A stretch of 64,000 nucleotides of DNA from Chryseobacterium indologenes (GCA_001013295.1 LAZY01000012.1:1-64000), one strand, 5' to 3'. Counted from the stretch's first letter, positions 43,117 through 52,082 are shown. Made by a program: numbers and translations. The notes: generated by a model from the letters alone, not told the origin.

Positions 43117-44424
43117 ATGGCAGAATACAAACTATTGCTTCCTTCCATGGGAGAAGGTGTTATGGAAGCGACTATTATCACTTGGTTATTCAATGAAGGT
43201 GATAACGTAAAAGAGGATGACTCCGTAGTAGAAATTGCAACAGATAAAGTAGATTCAGACGTACCGACACCAGTTTCGGGGAAGATCGTAAAAATTTTAA
43301 AGCAAAAAGATGAAGTTGCAAAAGTAGGCGAAGCTATTGCGATTTTAGAAATTGAAGGCGAAGGTACTGCTTCTGAGGAAGTACAGGCTGAAACACCGGC
43401 TGCCGCTCCGGATGCTGAAACACTGAACGTTATTGAACAGCCTTTACAAACTACTGTGGCTTCAAACGTAGAATTTTCAGGAGATCTTTATTTATCTCCA
43501 CTTGTAAAATCGATCGCACAACAGGAAAATATTTCTGAAGCTGAACTGAAATCTATCAAAGGAAGCGGTTTAGAAGGAAGAATTACCAAAGAAGATATAC
43601 TAGGATATGTGGCTAACAGAGGTAATCAGCCAGCTCAGCAGGCTGCTCCTGTACAGGTAGCTTCTACTCCAAAACCTGCCGTATCTGCTCCGGCAGCTAC
43701 TGTTCCGGTAAGTGCGGGTGATGAGATCATTCCAATGGACAGAATGAGAAAGATCATCGCTGAAAACATGGTGAAAGCAAAGCAAATTGCGCCACACGTA
43801 ACTTCATTCATTGAAACAGACGTTACCAACGTTGTAAAATGGAGAGCCAAAAATAAAGCTGCCTTCGAAAAACGTGAAGGTGAAAAACTTACTTTCATGC
43901 CAATCTTCGTGAAAGCGGTTGTAAAAGCGATCCAGGATTTCCCAATGATCAACGTTTCTGTAAGTGGTGAAAACATCATCAAAAAGAAAAACATCAATAT
44001 CGGTATGGCTACTGCCCTTCCGGATGGAAATCTTATCGTTCCTGTAATCAAAAATGCCGACCAGTTATCCCTTTCAGGTCTTGCAAAAGCGATCAATGAT
44101 TTAGCGTACAGAGCAAGAAACAAGAAATTAAGACCTGAAGACACTCAGGGAGCAACGTATACGATCTCTAACGTAGGAAGCTTTGGAAACCTTATGGGAA
44201 CCCCAATTATTCCTCAGCCTCAGGTAGCAATCCTTGCCATCGGAGCGATCGTTAAAAAGCCTGCAGTTCTGGAAACAGCAGACGGAGACGTAATTGCGAT
44301 CAGAAACTTAATGTTCATGTCTCACTCTTATGACCACAGAGTAGTAGATGGTTCTTTAGGAGGAATGATGCTGAAGCACGTTCATGACTATCTTGAAAAC
44401 TGGGATCTGAATACCGAAATATAA
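43117..44424 (+). CDS. 2-oxo-acid dehydrogenase E2 (dihydrolipoamide acyltransferase)
   Basis: This 435-residue protein has one lipoyl domain at 1-80 with the lipoylated Lys44 in ATDKVDSDVP, an Ala/Pro/Gln-rich linker, and a peripheral subunit-binding domain near 130-170 (YLSPLVKSIAQQENISEAELKSIKGSG). The catalytic domain ends with SYDHRVVDGS, where His407 and Asp411 are the active-site pair. The EIATDKVDSDVPTP lipoyl type is usual for branched-chain 2-oxo-acid dehydrogenase E2. No E1 or E3 gene is next to it, so the complex is encoded in pieces. It is distinct from OdhB at 62-63 kb. Confidence 0.9.
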   Translation: MAEYKLLLPSMGEGVMEATIITWLFNEGDNVKEDDSVVEIATDKVDSDVPTPVSGKIVKILKQKDEVAKVGEAIAILEIEGEGTASEEVQAETPAAAPDAETLNVIEQPLQTTVASNVEFSGDLYLSPLVKSIAQQENISEAELKSIKGSGLEGRITKEDILGYVANRGNQPAQQAAPVQVASTPKPAVSAPAATVPVSAGDEIIPMDRMRKIIAENMVKAKQIAPHVTSFIETDVTNVVKWRAKNKAAFEKREGEKLTFMPIFVKAVVKAIQDFPMINVSVSGENIIKKKNINIGMATALPDGNLIVPVIKNADQLSLSGLAKAINDLAYRARNKKLRPEDTQGATYTISNVGSFGNLMGTPIIPQPQVAILAIGAIVKKPAVLETADGDVIAIRNLMFMSHSYDHRVVDGSLGGMMLKHVHDYLENWDLNTEI

Positions 44425-44475
44425 TAGGAAAATCCTTTAGAAAGCAGAAACACACCATCCTAAACAAACAGAAAT

Positions 44476-44667
44476 ATGAAAGGCGCAACATTATTGGCCA
44501 TAATATCATTAAGTGTTATCATTCTTCTTGATCTTATCCAGTTTATTCTCGGCTTTACTGAAATGTATTCTATTGAGCTGTACCGTGCCTTTGGTATTAT
44601 CCATCTTCTTTGTTTTGCTGGTATTCTGCAGTTTTTTGTTAAATTGTACAATAAACAGAAGGAATGA
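44476..44667 (+). CDS. small two-TM membrane protein
   Basis: This 63-residue peptide has two hydrophobic segments (LLAIISLSVIILLDLIQFIL and AFGIIHLLCFAGILQFFVKLY). Its stop overlaps the next start as ATGA (44664-44667), so it is likely real and coupled to the following membrane protein. No family was recognised. Confidence 0.65.
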   Translation: MKGATLLAIISLSVIILLDLIQFILGFTEMYSIELYRAFGIIHLLCFAGILQFFVKLYNKQKE

Positions 44668-45002
44668 ATCCTGAGCTTAGAGAACTTTTTGAGATCAAAC
44701 AGGATGATAGAAAAAGCAGTCGTCCTGTTGTTAAGCAGAATGTATTGCTTCATGTCTTCATCCGTCTTGGTATCGTAATTTTGGGAACGATTGTTTTCTC
44801 CATTGCAATGAGCCAGGCAAGCGGTTGGGGCGCATATGGTTACTTATTCTATATGTTGATCTTTCATGGCCTGTGGCTTACTTTCCTCATTATTGAGACG
44901 ATAGTTCTTCAAAGCAGTGGAAAGTACAAACTCAGAAATGCGAATTCTATTCTCATTGGAATTCTTCTCTTAATTTATGGAATAGGATTCTCACTTATAT
45001 AA
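44664..45002 (+). CDS. small three-TM membrane protein
   Basis: The 112-residue protein has a 30-residue cytosolic N-terminus rich in Lys and Arg, then three hydrophobic segments (LGIVILGTIVFSIAM, YLFYMLIFHGLWLTFLIIETIVL, SILIGILLLIYGIGFSLI). It is coupled to the preceding 63-residue membrane peptide by an ATGA overlap and closed by its own terminator. Function is unknown; both probably act as one unit. Confidence 0.72.
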   Translation: MNPELRELFEIKQDDRKSSRPVVKQNVLLHVFIRLGIVILGTIVFSIAMSQASGWGAYGYLFYMLIFHGLWLTFLIIETIVLQSSGKYKLRNANSILIGILLLIYGIGFSLI

Positions 45003-45024
45003 GATATTCAACAGATAAATGATA

Positions 45025-45047
45025 AAGCTTCCCTTTTGGGAGGCTTT
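45025..45047 (+). terminator. terminator of the small membrane protein pair
   Basis: The stem aagcttccc-tttt-gggaggctt is followed by a T-run on the plus strand, 22 bases past the stop. Confidence 0.75.
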
Positions 45048-45168
45048 TTTCTTATGCAAGCAGTTTCCAGACCTATGAAAGGCTAAAATATCATTATCTC
45101 ACTCATAACGAGGTGCTATTTTTTTATTTTAAGGAATAAAGTAATAGATTGGGATAGAGTTTATTTAT

Positions 45169-45200
45169 TTTGGATTTTTCCCTGAATAATTTTATCTTTA
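45169..45200 (+). promoter_or_regulatory. candidate promoter of the 45.2 kb gene
   Basis: TTTG (45169-45172), a 20-base spacer and TATCTTTA (45193-45200; consensus TAnnTTTG, last base differs). The ATG at 45221 lies 20 bases downstream, which favours that start over the upstream Met at 45170. Confidence 0.5.
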
Positions 45201-45220
45201 AAACAAACTATTGTAAACAA

Positions 45221-45853
45221 ATGGAATTAGATTTCAGAAAACTGCTTGTCACCAAATTATTTGGCTTTTCCAAAGAAGATGAAAAACTGATCTGTGAAGT
45301 CTATGATCAATTATTTGAACTTTATGCTATTTCAGTAATAGATATTCAGGATTCGCCTTACAAAGAATTCAGTTCCGGCTCTGATCAGGTTAATCTTTTA
45401 AAAACACCAAAAATCTGTTACTACATTACCAACAAGGACAAAACCAATACATTCTATCTTTTTATTATGAATATCGTCGGAACCTCAATCAGAGGCGCCC
45501 GTATGACCGATAAGGAAGATACACTAGAAATCTGGGGATTAAAAAAACTAGATGACAATTATGGATATATTTCGATCAATAAGAAAAATTTGGCCGATAA
45601 AATCGCAGGAATCTTCAGCAGTTTCAATATTAATTATAAAGAAAACAAGGATTTTAAAGACTTTTATGTTCTGGGAAGCGACCCTTATAAAACGATGACA
45701 TTTTTAAATGCTCACAGAAAAGAGATCATCAAAACGATTCCTGATGCAGATTTTAAAATTGAAATAAAAAATGATCTGTTAAGTTTCGGCCTGCCAAAAA
45801 AGCTAAGCGTAGACAATGCATTCATCATTGCAGATTTTCTGGAGAACATATAA
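45221..45853 (+). CDS. hypothetical cytosolic protein
   Basis: From the ATG at 45221 (MELDFRKLLVTKLFGFSKEDEK) the product is about 210 residues. A Met 17 codons upstream is possible, but it overlaps the promoter-like element. The composition is soluble, Lys/Asp-rich and without a signal peptide or membrane segment. I recognise no motif. It is followed by the ClC gene 42 bases later on the same strand; any link is unknown. Confidence 0.7.
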   Translation: MELDFRKLLVTKLFGFSKEDEKLICEVYDQLFELYAISVIDIQDSPYKEFSSGSDQVNLLKTPKICYYITNKDKTNTFYLFIMNIVGTSIRGARMTDKEDTLEIWGLKKLDDNYGYISINKKNLADKIAGIFSSFNINYKENKDFKDFYVLGSDPYKTMTFLNAHRKEIIKTIPDADFKIEIKNDLLSFGLPKKLSVDNAFIIADFLENI

Positions 45854-45895
45854 ATCCCGGAATTTTACCGTAAATTCATCCCACAAAACCTACAA

Positions 45896-47245
45896 ATGCT
45901 GAAAATCTTTACTTTCATACGGGAAGCTATTAAAAAATCTTTTGACAACATCCGGAATGAGCAGCTGAAGTACAATCTTCTTCAGGCGATTCCCTTTTGG
46001 ATCGGATCTGTCATTACAGGATTCTTTGCCGTCATGTACGCCCAGATCTTCGCATGGGGTGAAAATCTTATGAATTTTATTTTTGACTGGCACGCCTGGA
46101 TGATCTTCATTATTGCTCCTATAGGCTTTGTACTTTCCTGGTGGCTGGTAAAAGAATTTGCACCCAACGCCAAAGGAAGTGGTATTCCACAGGTGATGGC
46201 AGCGGTAGAACTGGCCAATCCGAAGGAACATAAGAAGATCAGAAGTCTTTTAAGCCTTAAGATTATTTTTTTTAAGATTCTTTCTTCGGTAATCTTAGTG
46301 ATTGGTGGAGGCGCTGTAGGCCGTGAGGGACCTACTATTCAGATCGCAGGTTCAGTATTCAGAAAAGTCAACGAATATCTTCCGGAATGGTGGCCGAAGA
46401 TCTCCAAGAAGAATATGATCATGACAGGAGCAGCAGCGGGACTTGCAGCAGCTTTCAATACTCCATTGGGAGGAATTGTATTTGCTGTAGAAGAACTTTC
46501 AAAAACCCATATCAATTACTTTAAAACAGCATTATTTACTGCCGTTATCATTGCAGGACTTACTGCCCAGACCCTGGCGGGCTCTTATTTGTATTTAGGG
46601 TATCCCAAAACGAATGATGTTTCCTTGATGGTTATGTTTCCTATTATTCTGGTGGCTGCTACTGCAGGAATTCTCGCAAGCCAGCTTTCCGTGATCATGC
46701 TTAAAATCAATGGTTGGAAAAAGAAAACCCTGAAAACAGATAGAGCCAATGTGGTATTTCTGGTTATTTGTGCCCTGATTATTGCTTCAATAGCCTATTT
46801 CATCAACAGGGAAGTTCTGGGCTCCGGAAAAGAGATCATGGAACGCGTCCTTTTTACTAAGAATAAACATGAAGACTGGTATGTTCCGGTCTTAAGAATG
46901 CTGGGCCCTGCCCTTTCCTTTACTTCCGGAGGTGCAGGCGGAATTTTCGCCCCAGCATTGACTGCCGGAGCCAGTATTGGTTCTGTAATCTCAGGAGCCA
47001 TTCATCTTACGGCCAATGAAACCAATGTGGTTATTCTTGCTGGAATGGTCGCTTTTCTGACAGGAATTACCAGAGCACCATTTACTTCTGCCATTATTGT
47101 TCTGGAGATGACAGACAGGCATTCTCTGATTTTCCATCTGATGCTCGCCGGAATGGTATCCTCTATTGCTTCTATTCTTGTAAGCAGGCATTCTTTGTAT
47201 GATGTTTTGAAAGTAAATTTTTTAACAGAAATAAGAAAAGATTAA
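45896..47245 (+). CDS. ClC-family chloride channel/antiporter
   Basis: The 449-residue membrane protein has about ten helices. The selectivity motifs are present: GSGIPQV near 100, GREGPTIQIAG near 143 with the gating glutamate, and SGGAGGIFAPALTAGASIG near 345. The gating glutamate suggests a voltage- or proton-sensitive transporter. The lack of a C-terminal CBS pair makes it a short ClC. It may be H+/Cl- exchange, but channel function cannot be excluded from sequence. Confidence 0.92.
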   Translation: MLKIFTFIREAIKKSFDNIRNEQLKYNLLQAIPFWIGSVITGFFAVMYAQIFAWGENLMNFIFDWHAWMIFIIAPIGFVLSWWLVKEFAPNAKGSGIPQVMAAVELANPKEHKKIRSLLSLKIIFFKILSSVILVIGGGAVGREGPTIQIAGSVFRKVNEYLPEWWPKISKKNMIMTGAAAGLAAAFNTPLGGIVFAVEELSKTHINYFKTALFTAVIIAGLTAQTLAGSYLYLGYPKTNDVSLMVMFPIILVAATAGILASQLSVIMLKINGWKKKTLKTDRANVVFLVICALIIASIAYFINREVLGSGKEIMERVLFTKNKHEDWYVPVLRMLGPALSFTSGGAGGIFAPALTAGASIGSVISGAIHLTANETNVVILAGMVAFLTGITRAPFTSAIIVLEMTDRHSLIFHLMLAGMVSSIASILVSRHSLYDVLKVNFLTEIRKD

Positions 47246-47293
47246 AAAATAAACAACAAATACCTTATTTGGTTAAATAAAATTTAGTAACAA

Positions 47294-47325
47294 TTTGGTT
47301 TTCAGCATAATTTTAATTACATTTG
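47294..47325 (+). promoter_or_regulatory. promoter of the 47.4 kb T9SS gene
   Basis: TTTG (47294-47297), a 20-base spacer and TACATTTG (47318-47325) are a full match to the Bacteroidota consensus, 28 bases before the ATG. Confidence 0.75.
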
Positions 47326-47353
47326 GAATACAACCAAATAAAATATTACTGTT

Positions 47354-48697
47354 ATGCGAAAAATTTTACTACAGGCAACATTAGTTGTCCTTCCCGTATT
47401 GGGCTACAGTCAGATATTCCAGGAAGATTTTGATGGCAACGGCCCCGGTATTGCAGCCTGGACGGTTATTGATGCCGACGGACTAACTCCGGCTTCCGGC
47501 GTCGATTTTATCACCAATGGATGGAACCGTATCGACCGGGAAGGTGCTGATGGAAGCTTTGGTGGCCCGGCAGGTAATTATGCCGCCATGAGTACTTCAT
47601 GGTACGATCCTGAAGGAACTTCCAACGATTGGCTGATTTCTCCACAAATAGCAGTGTCAGGTGCTTCTCCTACCCTATACTGGGATGTAAAAGCTCAGGA
47701 CCCGGATTATCCGGATGGCTACAAAATAATGCTCTCTCCTACCGGAGGAAATACCATTGCAGATTTTACAGTGGAGCTTTATAACACAGCAGGTGAAAAT
47801 TTCTGGTGGACAAGCCGTGCACTAAGCCTGACTCCTTATATTGGCCAGAATGTAAGAATTGCGTTTGTTAACAACAGCAATAATATGTTCATGCTGATCG
47901 TTGACAATATCAAAGTAGATTACACTTATACACAACCTCCTATCAGCCATTGCGGACCTTTGAGCTTTGTCGGCTTCTTCGGAGATCCTGCCGATGAGCC
48001 CATTACTTTGGTCAACTTTGCAGGAATCAACAACGTAACCAGTAATGAAGTAGGTATAGGGGTATCTCATGAATATTTCCTCAATCAAATCGCTACTGTT
48101 ACCCAGGGGCAATCCTACGACATTACACTGAAAGGCAATACAGGCGGAGACTGGGAAAACAGTTTTGTTGTATTTATAGACTGGAACCAGAATGGTACTT
48201 TGAATGATCCTGGCGAGGTATATGAAGTGACACAAACCATACAGAATTCTGATGGTATGGATGCTATTCAGGCAGTACAGTCCATAGCCGTTCCTGCAGA
48301 TGCACTCCCTGGAAATGCAAGAATGAGGGTAAAAAAACTATATGGAACAGTTGATGACGATCCTAGTCTGATACAACCTTGTAATGGAGGCGCTTTTGGC
48401 CAGGCTGAAGACTATACCGTCAATGTCATTGCTTCTTCTATGAGCACAAGTGAGGTAGCTAAGAAAAATACTTCTTTCAAAGTATATCCGAATCCTGTAA
48501 CGAACACTCTTAGTATTGACTCACAGTCAAAAGTAAAATCAGTAAGTATATTTGATGGTACCGGCAGAAATGTATTAACTTCTGAAATTAATCAAGCTAA
48601 ATTCAATCTGGATTTGTCTAAATTGAGCTCAGGAACCTATATTGTAACCGCACAGACAGAAAATGGACCACAGTCTACAAAAGTGATTAAGAAATAA
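47354..48697 (+). CDS. secreted T9SS protein with choice-of-anchor J and GEVED domains
   Basis: The 447-residue protein has a signal peptide (MRKILLQATLVVLPVLGYSQ). The next 170 residues form a MAM/jelly-roll-like choice-of-anchor domain (FQEDFDGNGPGIAAWTVIDADG, NDWLISPQIAVSGASPTLYWDVKA). A GEVED-type domain follows (about 195-355: VVFIDWNQNGTLNDPGEVYEVTQ, GQAEDYTVNV). It ends in a T9SS tag (FKVYPNPVTNTLSI...STKVIKK). It is likely a surface or secreted binding protein. Strong promoter and terminator elements frame it. Confidence 0.88.
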   Translation: MRKILLQATLVVLPVLGYSQIFQEDFDGNGPGIAAWTVIDADGLTPASGVDFITNGWNRIDREGADGSFGGPAGNYAAMSTSWYDPEGTSNDWLISPQIAVSGASPTLYWDVKAQDPDYPDGYKIMLSPTGGNTIADFTVELYNTAGENFWWTSRALSLTPYIGQNVRIAFVNNSNNMFMLIVDNIKVDYTYTQPPISHCGPLSFVGFFGDPADEPITLVNFAGINNVTSNEVGIGVSHEYFLNQIATVTQGQSYDITLKGNTGGDWENSFVVFIDWNQNGTLNDPGEVYEVTQTIQNSDGMDAIQAVQSIAVPADALPGNARMRVKKLYGTVDDDPSLIQPCNGGAFGQAEDYTVNVIASSMSTSEVAKKNTSFKVYPNPVTNTLSIDSQSKVKSVSIFDGTGRNVLTSEINQAKFNLDLSKLSSGTYIVTAQTENGPQSTKVIKK

Positions 48698-48718
48698 TAG
48701 TCAAAAAAAATAGCCATT

Positions 48719-48750
48719 AAAAAAGACCTGTTTATTTACAGGTCTTTTTT
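48719..48750. terminator. bidirectional terminator overlapping the 3' end of the 48.7 kb gene
   Basis: The stem aaaaaagacctgt / acaggtctttttt serves the plus-strand T9SS gene. The same bases code the last residues KKTCK and stop of the minus-strand gene, so for that gene the hairpin is partly inside the coding sequence. Confidence 0.75.
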
Positions 48751-49337
48751 AGCATAATCTTCAGATCTTTCATTGCTTCCAATAAATTGGCTGCTGCTTC
48801 GTAATCTGTCATTTTAATAACAAGTTTGCTTAGTTCTCTTTTGGAACTTGTTATTTTATAGGTGACAATATTCAGATATGCGATATTATCTTTTCGTTTT
48901 GAAATATTGTGAAATGTCACTACCTTACTCATATCCCATGAATCACCTTCATGAACAACACGTCCTTTTTTATTCAATGAATTGATCCTGATGTTGTCAC
49001 CTTCAAATTCAGCATGCAGAGACAAATCATTTCTGTCACGGTCAATCCCGTATTCATTAATATTGGAAGTGATAAAATGCATGGCTTCTTCCAGTGTTTT
49101 ATATTTCCCTAATACTTCAGTTTTTCCGTTATTGTAAGTAATCTGATATACTTCGGATTTATCTAAAGAATGCATAGGACCTTCAAGATTGTCCAATTCT
49201 TTATACGTAATAGTGGTAGGACCTATTTCTATAAGCTTAACTTCCAGATCTGTCCCATTTTTCCTGGAAATTTTATCCTGTGCATAAGTAAGTGTTCCCA
49301 TTACTAATAATGGTGCCATGTAGATTCGCGCTTTCAT
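48732..49337 (-). CDS. secreted protein of unknown function
   Basis: The 201-residue protein starts with a likely signal peptide (MKARIYMAPLLVMGTLTYAQ). The mature part opens DKISRKNGTDLEVKLIEIGPTTITYKEL, a pattern seen in many Bacteroidota envelope proteins of unknown role that pair Lys/Asp-rich strands. No catalytic motif is visible. It is convergent with the T9SS gene and divergent from the rpsF operon. Its stop codon lies inside the shared terminator hairpin. Confidence 0.75.
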   Translation of the reverse strand: MKARIYMAPLLVMGTLTYAQDKISRKNGTDLEVKLIEIGPTTITYKELDNLEGPMHSLDKSEVYQITYNNGKTEVLGKYKTLEEAMHFITSNINEYGIDRDRNDLSLHAEFEGDNIRINSLNKKGRVVHEGDSWDMSKVVTFHNISKRKDNIAYLNIVTYKITSSKRELSKLVIKMTDYEAAANLLEAMKDLKIMLKKTCK

Positions 49338-49439
49338 GAGTTAAAATTATGTTCTGTGAAAATTTCATTACGAAAATACAAAAATCAACTGATATTGAAC
49401 AACCACGCTCCACAACCCTTAATTATTTCACCAAGACTC

Positions 49440-49470
49440 TTGCATATAAGAAATATATTTTCTACTTTTG
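49440..49470 (+). promoter_or_regulatory. promoter of the rpsF-rpsR operon
   Basis: TTG (49440-49442), a 20-base spacer and TACTTTTG (49463-49470) match the Bacteroidota consensus, 34 bases before the rpsF start. Confidence 0.7.
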
Positions 49471-49504
49471 CACCTCGAAATAATTAACAAATTTATTTAA
49501 CATT

Positions 49505-49846
49505 ATGAACAATTACGAAACTGTTTTCATTTTAACTCCCGTTCTATCTGAGTCACAGGTAGAGGAAGCAGTGAACAAGTATGTAGATCTTATCAAAGAA
49601 AAGAACTGCGAAATCGTTGCTAAAGAAAACTGGGGATTGAAAAAATTAGCTTACCCTATCCAATTGAAAAAGAACGGGTTCTATACTCTAATCGAATTCA
49701 AAGGAGAAGGTAGTGTAGTGGCTGATTTAGAATTAGCATTTAAGCGTGACGAGAGAGTAATCCGTTACCTTACTACAAAACTTGACAAGCACGCTGTTGA
49801 GTATGCTGTAACTAGAAGAGCTAAAGTAAAAGCAGCTAAAGCTTAA
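49505..49846 (+). CDS. rpsF: 30S ribosomal protein S6
   Basis: The 113-residue protein has the typical start [16 protein letters not shown] and [25 protein letters not shown], covering the S6 fold. It binds S18 at the 30S platform. It is followed by rpsR after 33 bases, the conserved rpsF-rpsR order; priB is absent, as is usual in this group. Confidence 0.97.
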   Translation: MNNYETVFILTPVLSESQVEEAVNKYVDLIKEKNCEIVAKENWGLKKLAYPIQLKKNGFYTLIEFKGEGSVVADLELAFKRDERVIRYLTTKLDKHAVEYAVTRRAKVKAAKA

Positions 49847-49879
49847 TTAATTAACCCTATTTTTTAAAAAAGACAAGAC

Positions 49880-50182
49880 ATGGCAATAGATGAAATGGCT
49901 AAACAAGCCTCAGCTGGAGGAGAATCAGAAGTAAAATTCCTTACTCCGCTTGATATCAATACAAAATCTGAAAAGAAATATTGTAGATTCAAAAAATACG
50001 GAATTAAGCACGTTGATTACAAAGACGCTGATTTCTTATTACAATTCGTTAACGAGCAAGGTAAAATCTTACCAAGAAGATACACTGGAACTTCTTTAAA
50101 ATACCAAAGAAAAGTTTCTGCTGCTATCAAAAGAGCAAGACACCTTGCATTACTACCATACGTAGCTGACTTATTAAAGTAA
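49880..50182 (+). CDS. rpsR: 30S ribosomal protein S18
   Basis: The 100-residue protein carries the S18 core [61 protein letters not shown]. The N-terminal extension of about 30 residues ([19 protein letters not shown]) is longer than in E. coli S18. It has the partner gene rpsF upstream and a terminator downstream. Confidence 0.97.
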   Translation: MAIDEMAKQASAGGESEVKFLTPLDINTKSEKKYCRFKKYGIKHVDYKDADFLLQFVNEQGKILPRRYTGTSLKYQRKVSAAIKRARHLALLPYVADLLK

Positions 50183-50201
50183 GATATAAAGAAACAAGAA
50201 G

Positions 50202-50236
50202 AAAGAGAAAAGACTTCGGTCATTTTCTCTTTTTTT
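50202..50236 (+). terminator. terminator or attenuator between rpsR and rplI
   Basis: The stem aaagagaaaa.gac-ttcg-gtc.attttctcttt ends in a T-run on the plus strand. rplI begins 127 bases later, so L9 may be partly or wholly expressed from its own promoter. Confidence 0.65.
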
Positions 50237-50362
50237 AAGTTGCTGAATAAATAATTAATTCTAACGATTTTTAGATTAAAGAAAAGAAATAATTTCTAAG
50301 ACATCAGTCTTTTTTCTTTTTTCTTTGTTCTTTTCTCTAAAACTAAAAAACGGACAACAACA

Positions 50363-50866
50363 ATGGAAATTATCCTAAAAAAAGACGTAGAAAACTTAGG
50401 ACTTGAGTTTGATACAGTAAACGTAAAGCCAGGTTATGCTAGAAACTTCTTAATTCCTCAAGGAATTGCTCTTTTAGCTACCCCTAAAAACAAAGCTGCT
50501 TTAGAAGCTACATTAGAAGCTAGAAAAGAAGAAGAGGCTAAATTAATCGCTGCTGCTAACGCTGTAGTTGAGCAATTGAAGAAAACTTCTATCACTATCC
50601 CTGCAAAAGTAGGTGCTGGTGATAAATTATTCGGATCTATCAACAATGCTGATCTATCTGCTGCTTTAGAAAAAGCTGGTGTTTCTGTAGAGAAAAAATA
50701 TATCAAAATTCCTGGTAACACAATCAAGAGAACTGGTAAATTTGCTGCTCTTATCAGACTTCACAGAAATGTTGAGTACAACTACGAATTCGACATCGTT
50801 TCTGACGCTCCAGTTGTAGCTGCTCCTGCTGCTAAGAAGGAAGAGGCTAAATCTGAAGAAGCTTAA
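50363..50866 (+). CDS. rplI: 50S ribosomal protein L9
   Basis: The 167-residue protein starts MEIILKKDVENLGLEFDTVNVKPGYARNFLIPQGIA, the conserved rRNA-binding domain. A long helix and a C-terminal domain follow. The Ala/Glu/Lys-rich tail (VVAAPAAKKEEAKSEEA) makes it longer than the 149-residue E. coli form. It is separated from rpsR by a terminator-like hairpin, although the three genes form one conserved cluster. Confidence 0.97.
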   Translation: MEIILKKDVENLGLEFDTVNVKPGYARNFLIPQGIALLATPKNKAALEATLEARKEEEAKLIAAANAVVEQLKKTSITIPAKVGAGDKLFGSINNADLSAALEKAGVSVEKKYIKIPGNTIKRTGKFAALIRLHRNVEYNYEFDIVSDAPVVAAPAAKKEEAKSEEA

Positions 50867-50893
50867 TAAGCGACTGAGAATTTCTCACCATAC

Positions 50894-50923
50894 AAACCAC
50901 TTCAATTTTTGAAGTGGTTTTTT
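50894..50923 (+). terminator. terminator of rplI
   Basis: The stem aaaccacttca / tgaagtggttt is followed by Ts on the plus strand. Confidence 0.8.
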
Positions 50924-50932
50924 TGTGATATT

Positions 50933-51130
50933 ACCCGTTATCAACTACCCCGTCTTTTTGCAAACCAAAAAGCCCCCCCTTCAGAGAAGGGGAACATGGA
51001 GCGGGTTAATCGATATTATTCGGGATTGTTTGTAATTCTTTTGTCCTTTACAACAGCGCATCACCTCTCTATTATCCAGGACCACGCATCTCGCAACTCG
51101 TACCCCGTTATCCACACCACAACGCTCCGC
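50933..51130. repeat. compositionally odd intergenic stretch with short repeats
   Basis: CCCGTTATC occurs twice (50934-50942 and 51104-51112). A hairpin-like ccccttcagagaagggg (about 50976-50992) and the run catctcgcaactcgtacccc contrast with the AT-rich surroundings. No ORF of credible coding type is present. It lies between the rplI terminator and the convergent end of the AraC gene. Confidence 0.45.
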
Positions 51131-51142
51131 CCTCAAACCTAT

Positions 51143-51949
51143 CTACCTATCTCCTCTCAGTTTCTGCTGATATTCCGTAGGAGCTACTCCGATGACTTTT
51201 TTGAAAATATTGCTGAAAGAAGACAGACTATTGTATCCCACCATCATGGCAATCTCGTACATATTGTATTTTCCTTCCAGCATCAGCTCAAGAGAGCGGG
51301 TAATTCTCAGGGCACGCAGAAAGCGAACGTAATTCATGCCCAAAATCTCTTTAAATTTCCTGGAAAGGGTTCTTGTGCTCATACCAAACTCTTTGGCCGT
51401 GGATTCAATTGTAAGAGGCTTCTCCAGGTTGGCGTGAATATACCTTGCAATCTTTAGCAGAGTTTCATCTTTTGGAAAAGGATGCTGAACGGGAAACGCC
51501 AGTTTTTTATCTCTTTTCTCCGGCAAAACCCCTTTTAAGGCTTTGAGGAAATCATATTTTGAACCATCATTTTTTGTGATTTTCCCATCCCAGTCTTTAG
51601 TATATAAAATCATTTCTCTAAGCAGCTCATTGACTGAATAAATATTAATTTCATCAAAAAAGCCACTTTCATTTTCTTCTTTTTTAAAATAAAAATTATA
51701 CAGATCTACTTTGGGGCTGGTGGAAAAAAGATAATGAGGCGTCCCTGCCGGAATCCACATAAAGCATCTCGCAGGAAGATACCAATGTTTGAGATCTGTA
51801 AAAACATGTACAATACCGCCTTCTGCATAAACTAATTGTGCAGAACTATGGTAATGAATATCGGTTGTAATATTTCCTGTGAGCACATGATATACATAAA
51901 ATTCTGCATCTTCATCTTCTACTGCTGTAAAATGGCTGTCATTCATCAT
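51143..51949 (-). CDS. AraC-family transcriptional regulator
   Basis: The 268-residue protein has an N-terminal cupin-like sensor part (FYVYHVLTGNITTDIHYHSSAQLVYAEGGIVHVFTD) and a C-terminal double helix-turn-helix (STAKEFGMSTRTLSRKFKEILGMNYVRFLRALRITRSLELM...MVGYNSLSSFSNIFKKVIGVAPTEYQQK). It is divergent from the TolC/EmrA/EmrB-like genes, so it probably controls them. The inducer is unknown. Confidence 0.92.
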   Translation of the reverse strand: MMNDSHFTAVEDEDAEFYVYHVLTGNITTDIHYHSSAQLVYAEGGIVHVFTDLKHWYLPARCFMWIPAGTPHYLFSTSPKVDLYNFYFKKEENESGFFDEINIYSVNELLREMILYTKDWDGKITKNDGSKYDFLKALKGVLPEKRDKKLAFPVQHPFPKDETLLKIARYIHANLEKPLTIESTAKEFGMSTRTLSRKFKEILGMNYVRFLRALRITRSLELMLEGKYNMYEIAMMVGYNSLSSFSNIFKKVIGVAPTEYQQKLRGDR

Positions 51950-52033
51950 ATAAAGATAAGAAGAATTTTTAAAATGGCGTAAATGAGCAAATCTTTTTCT
52001 CTTTTCACAAATAGAGTCCCCTGGTCCACGTCG

Positions 52034-52041
52034 TAACTTTG
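52034..52041 (+). promoter_or_regulatory. candidate -7 box of the efflux operon
   Basis: TAACTTTG matches TAnnTTTG and lies 42 bases before the TolC gene start. No good -33 is seen, which would fit a promoter needing an activator such as the divergent AraC protein. Confidence 0.45.
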
Positions 52042-52082
52042 CTGCATCAAAATCATTTTAGCAAAAATCCTTTAATTAATTT

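Noticed and set aside
43635..44144. Long minus-strand ORF of 169 codons
   Set aside because: It is antisense to the catalytic region of the E2 gene, whose domains are certain; its sequence is low-complexity and hydrophobic.
50909..51457. Plus-strand ORF of 182 codons starting after rplI
   Set aside because: It begins inside the rplI terminator, crosses a repeat-rich gap and then runs antisense to the AraC DNA-binding domain; no domain was recognised.
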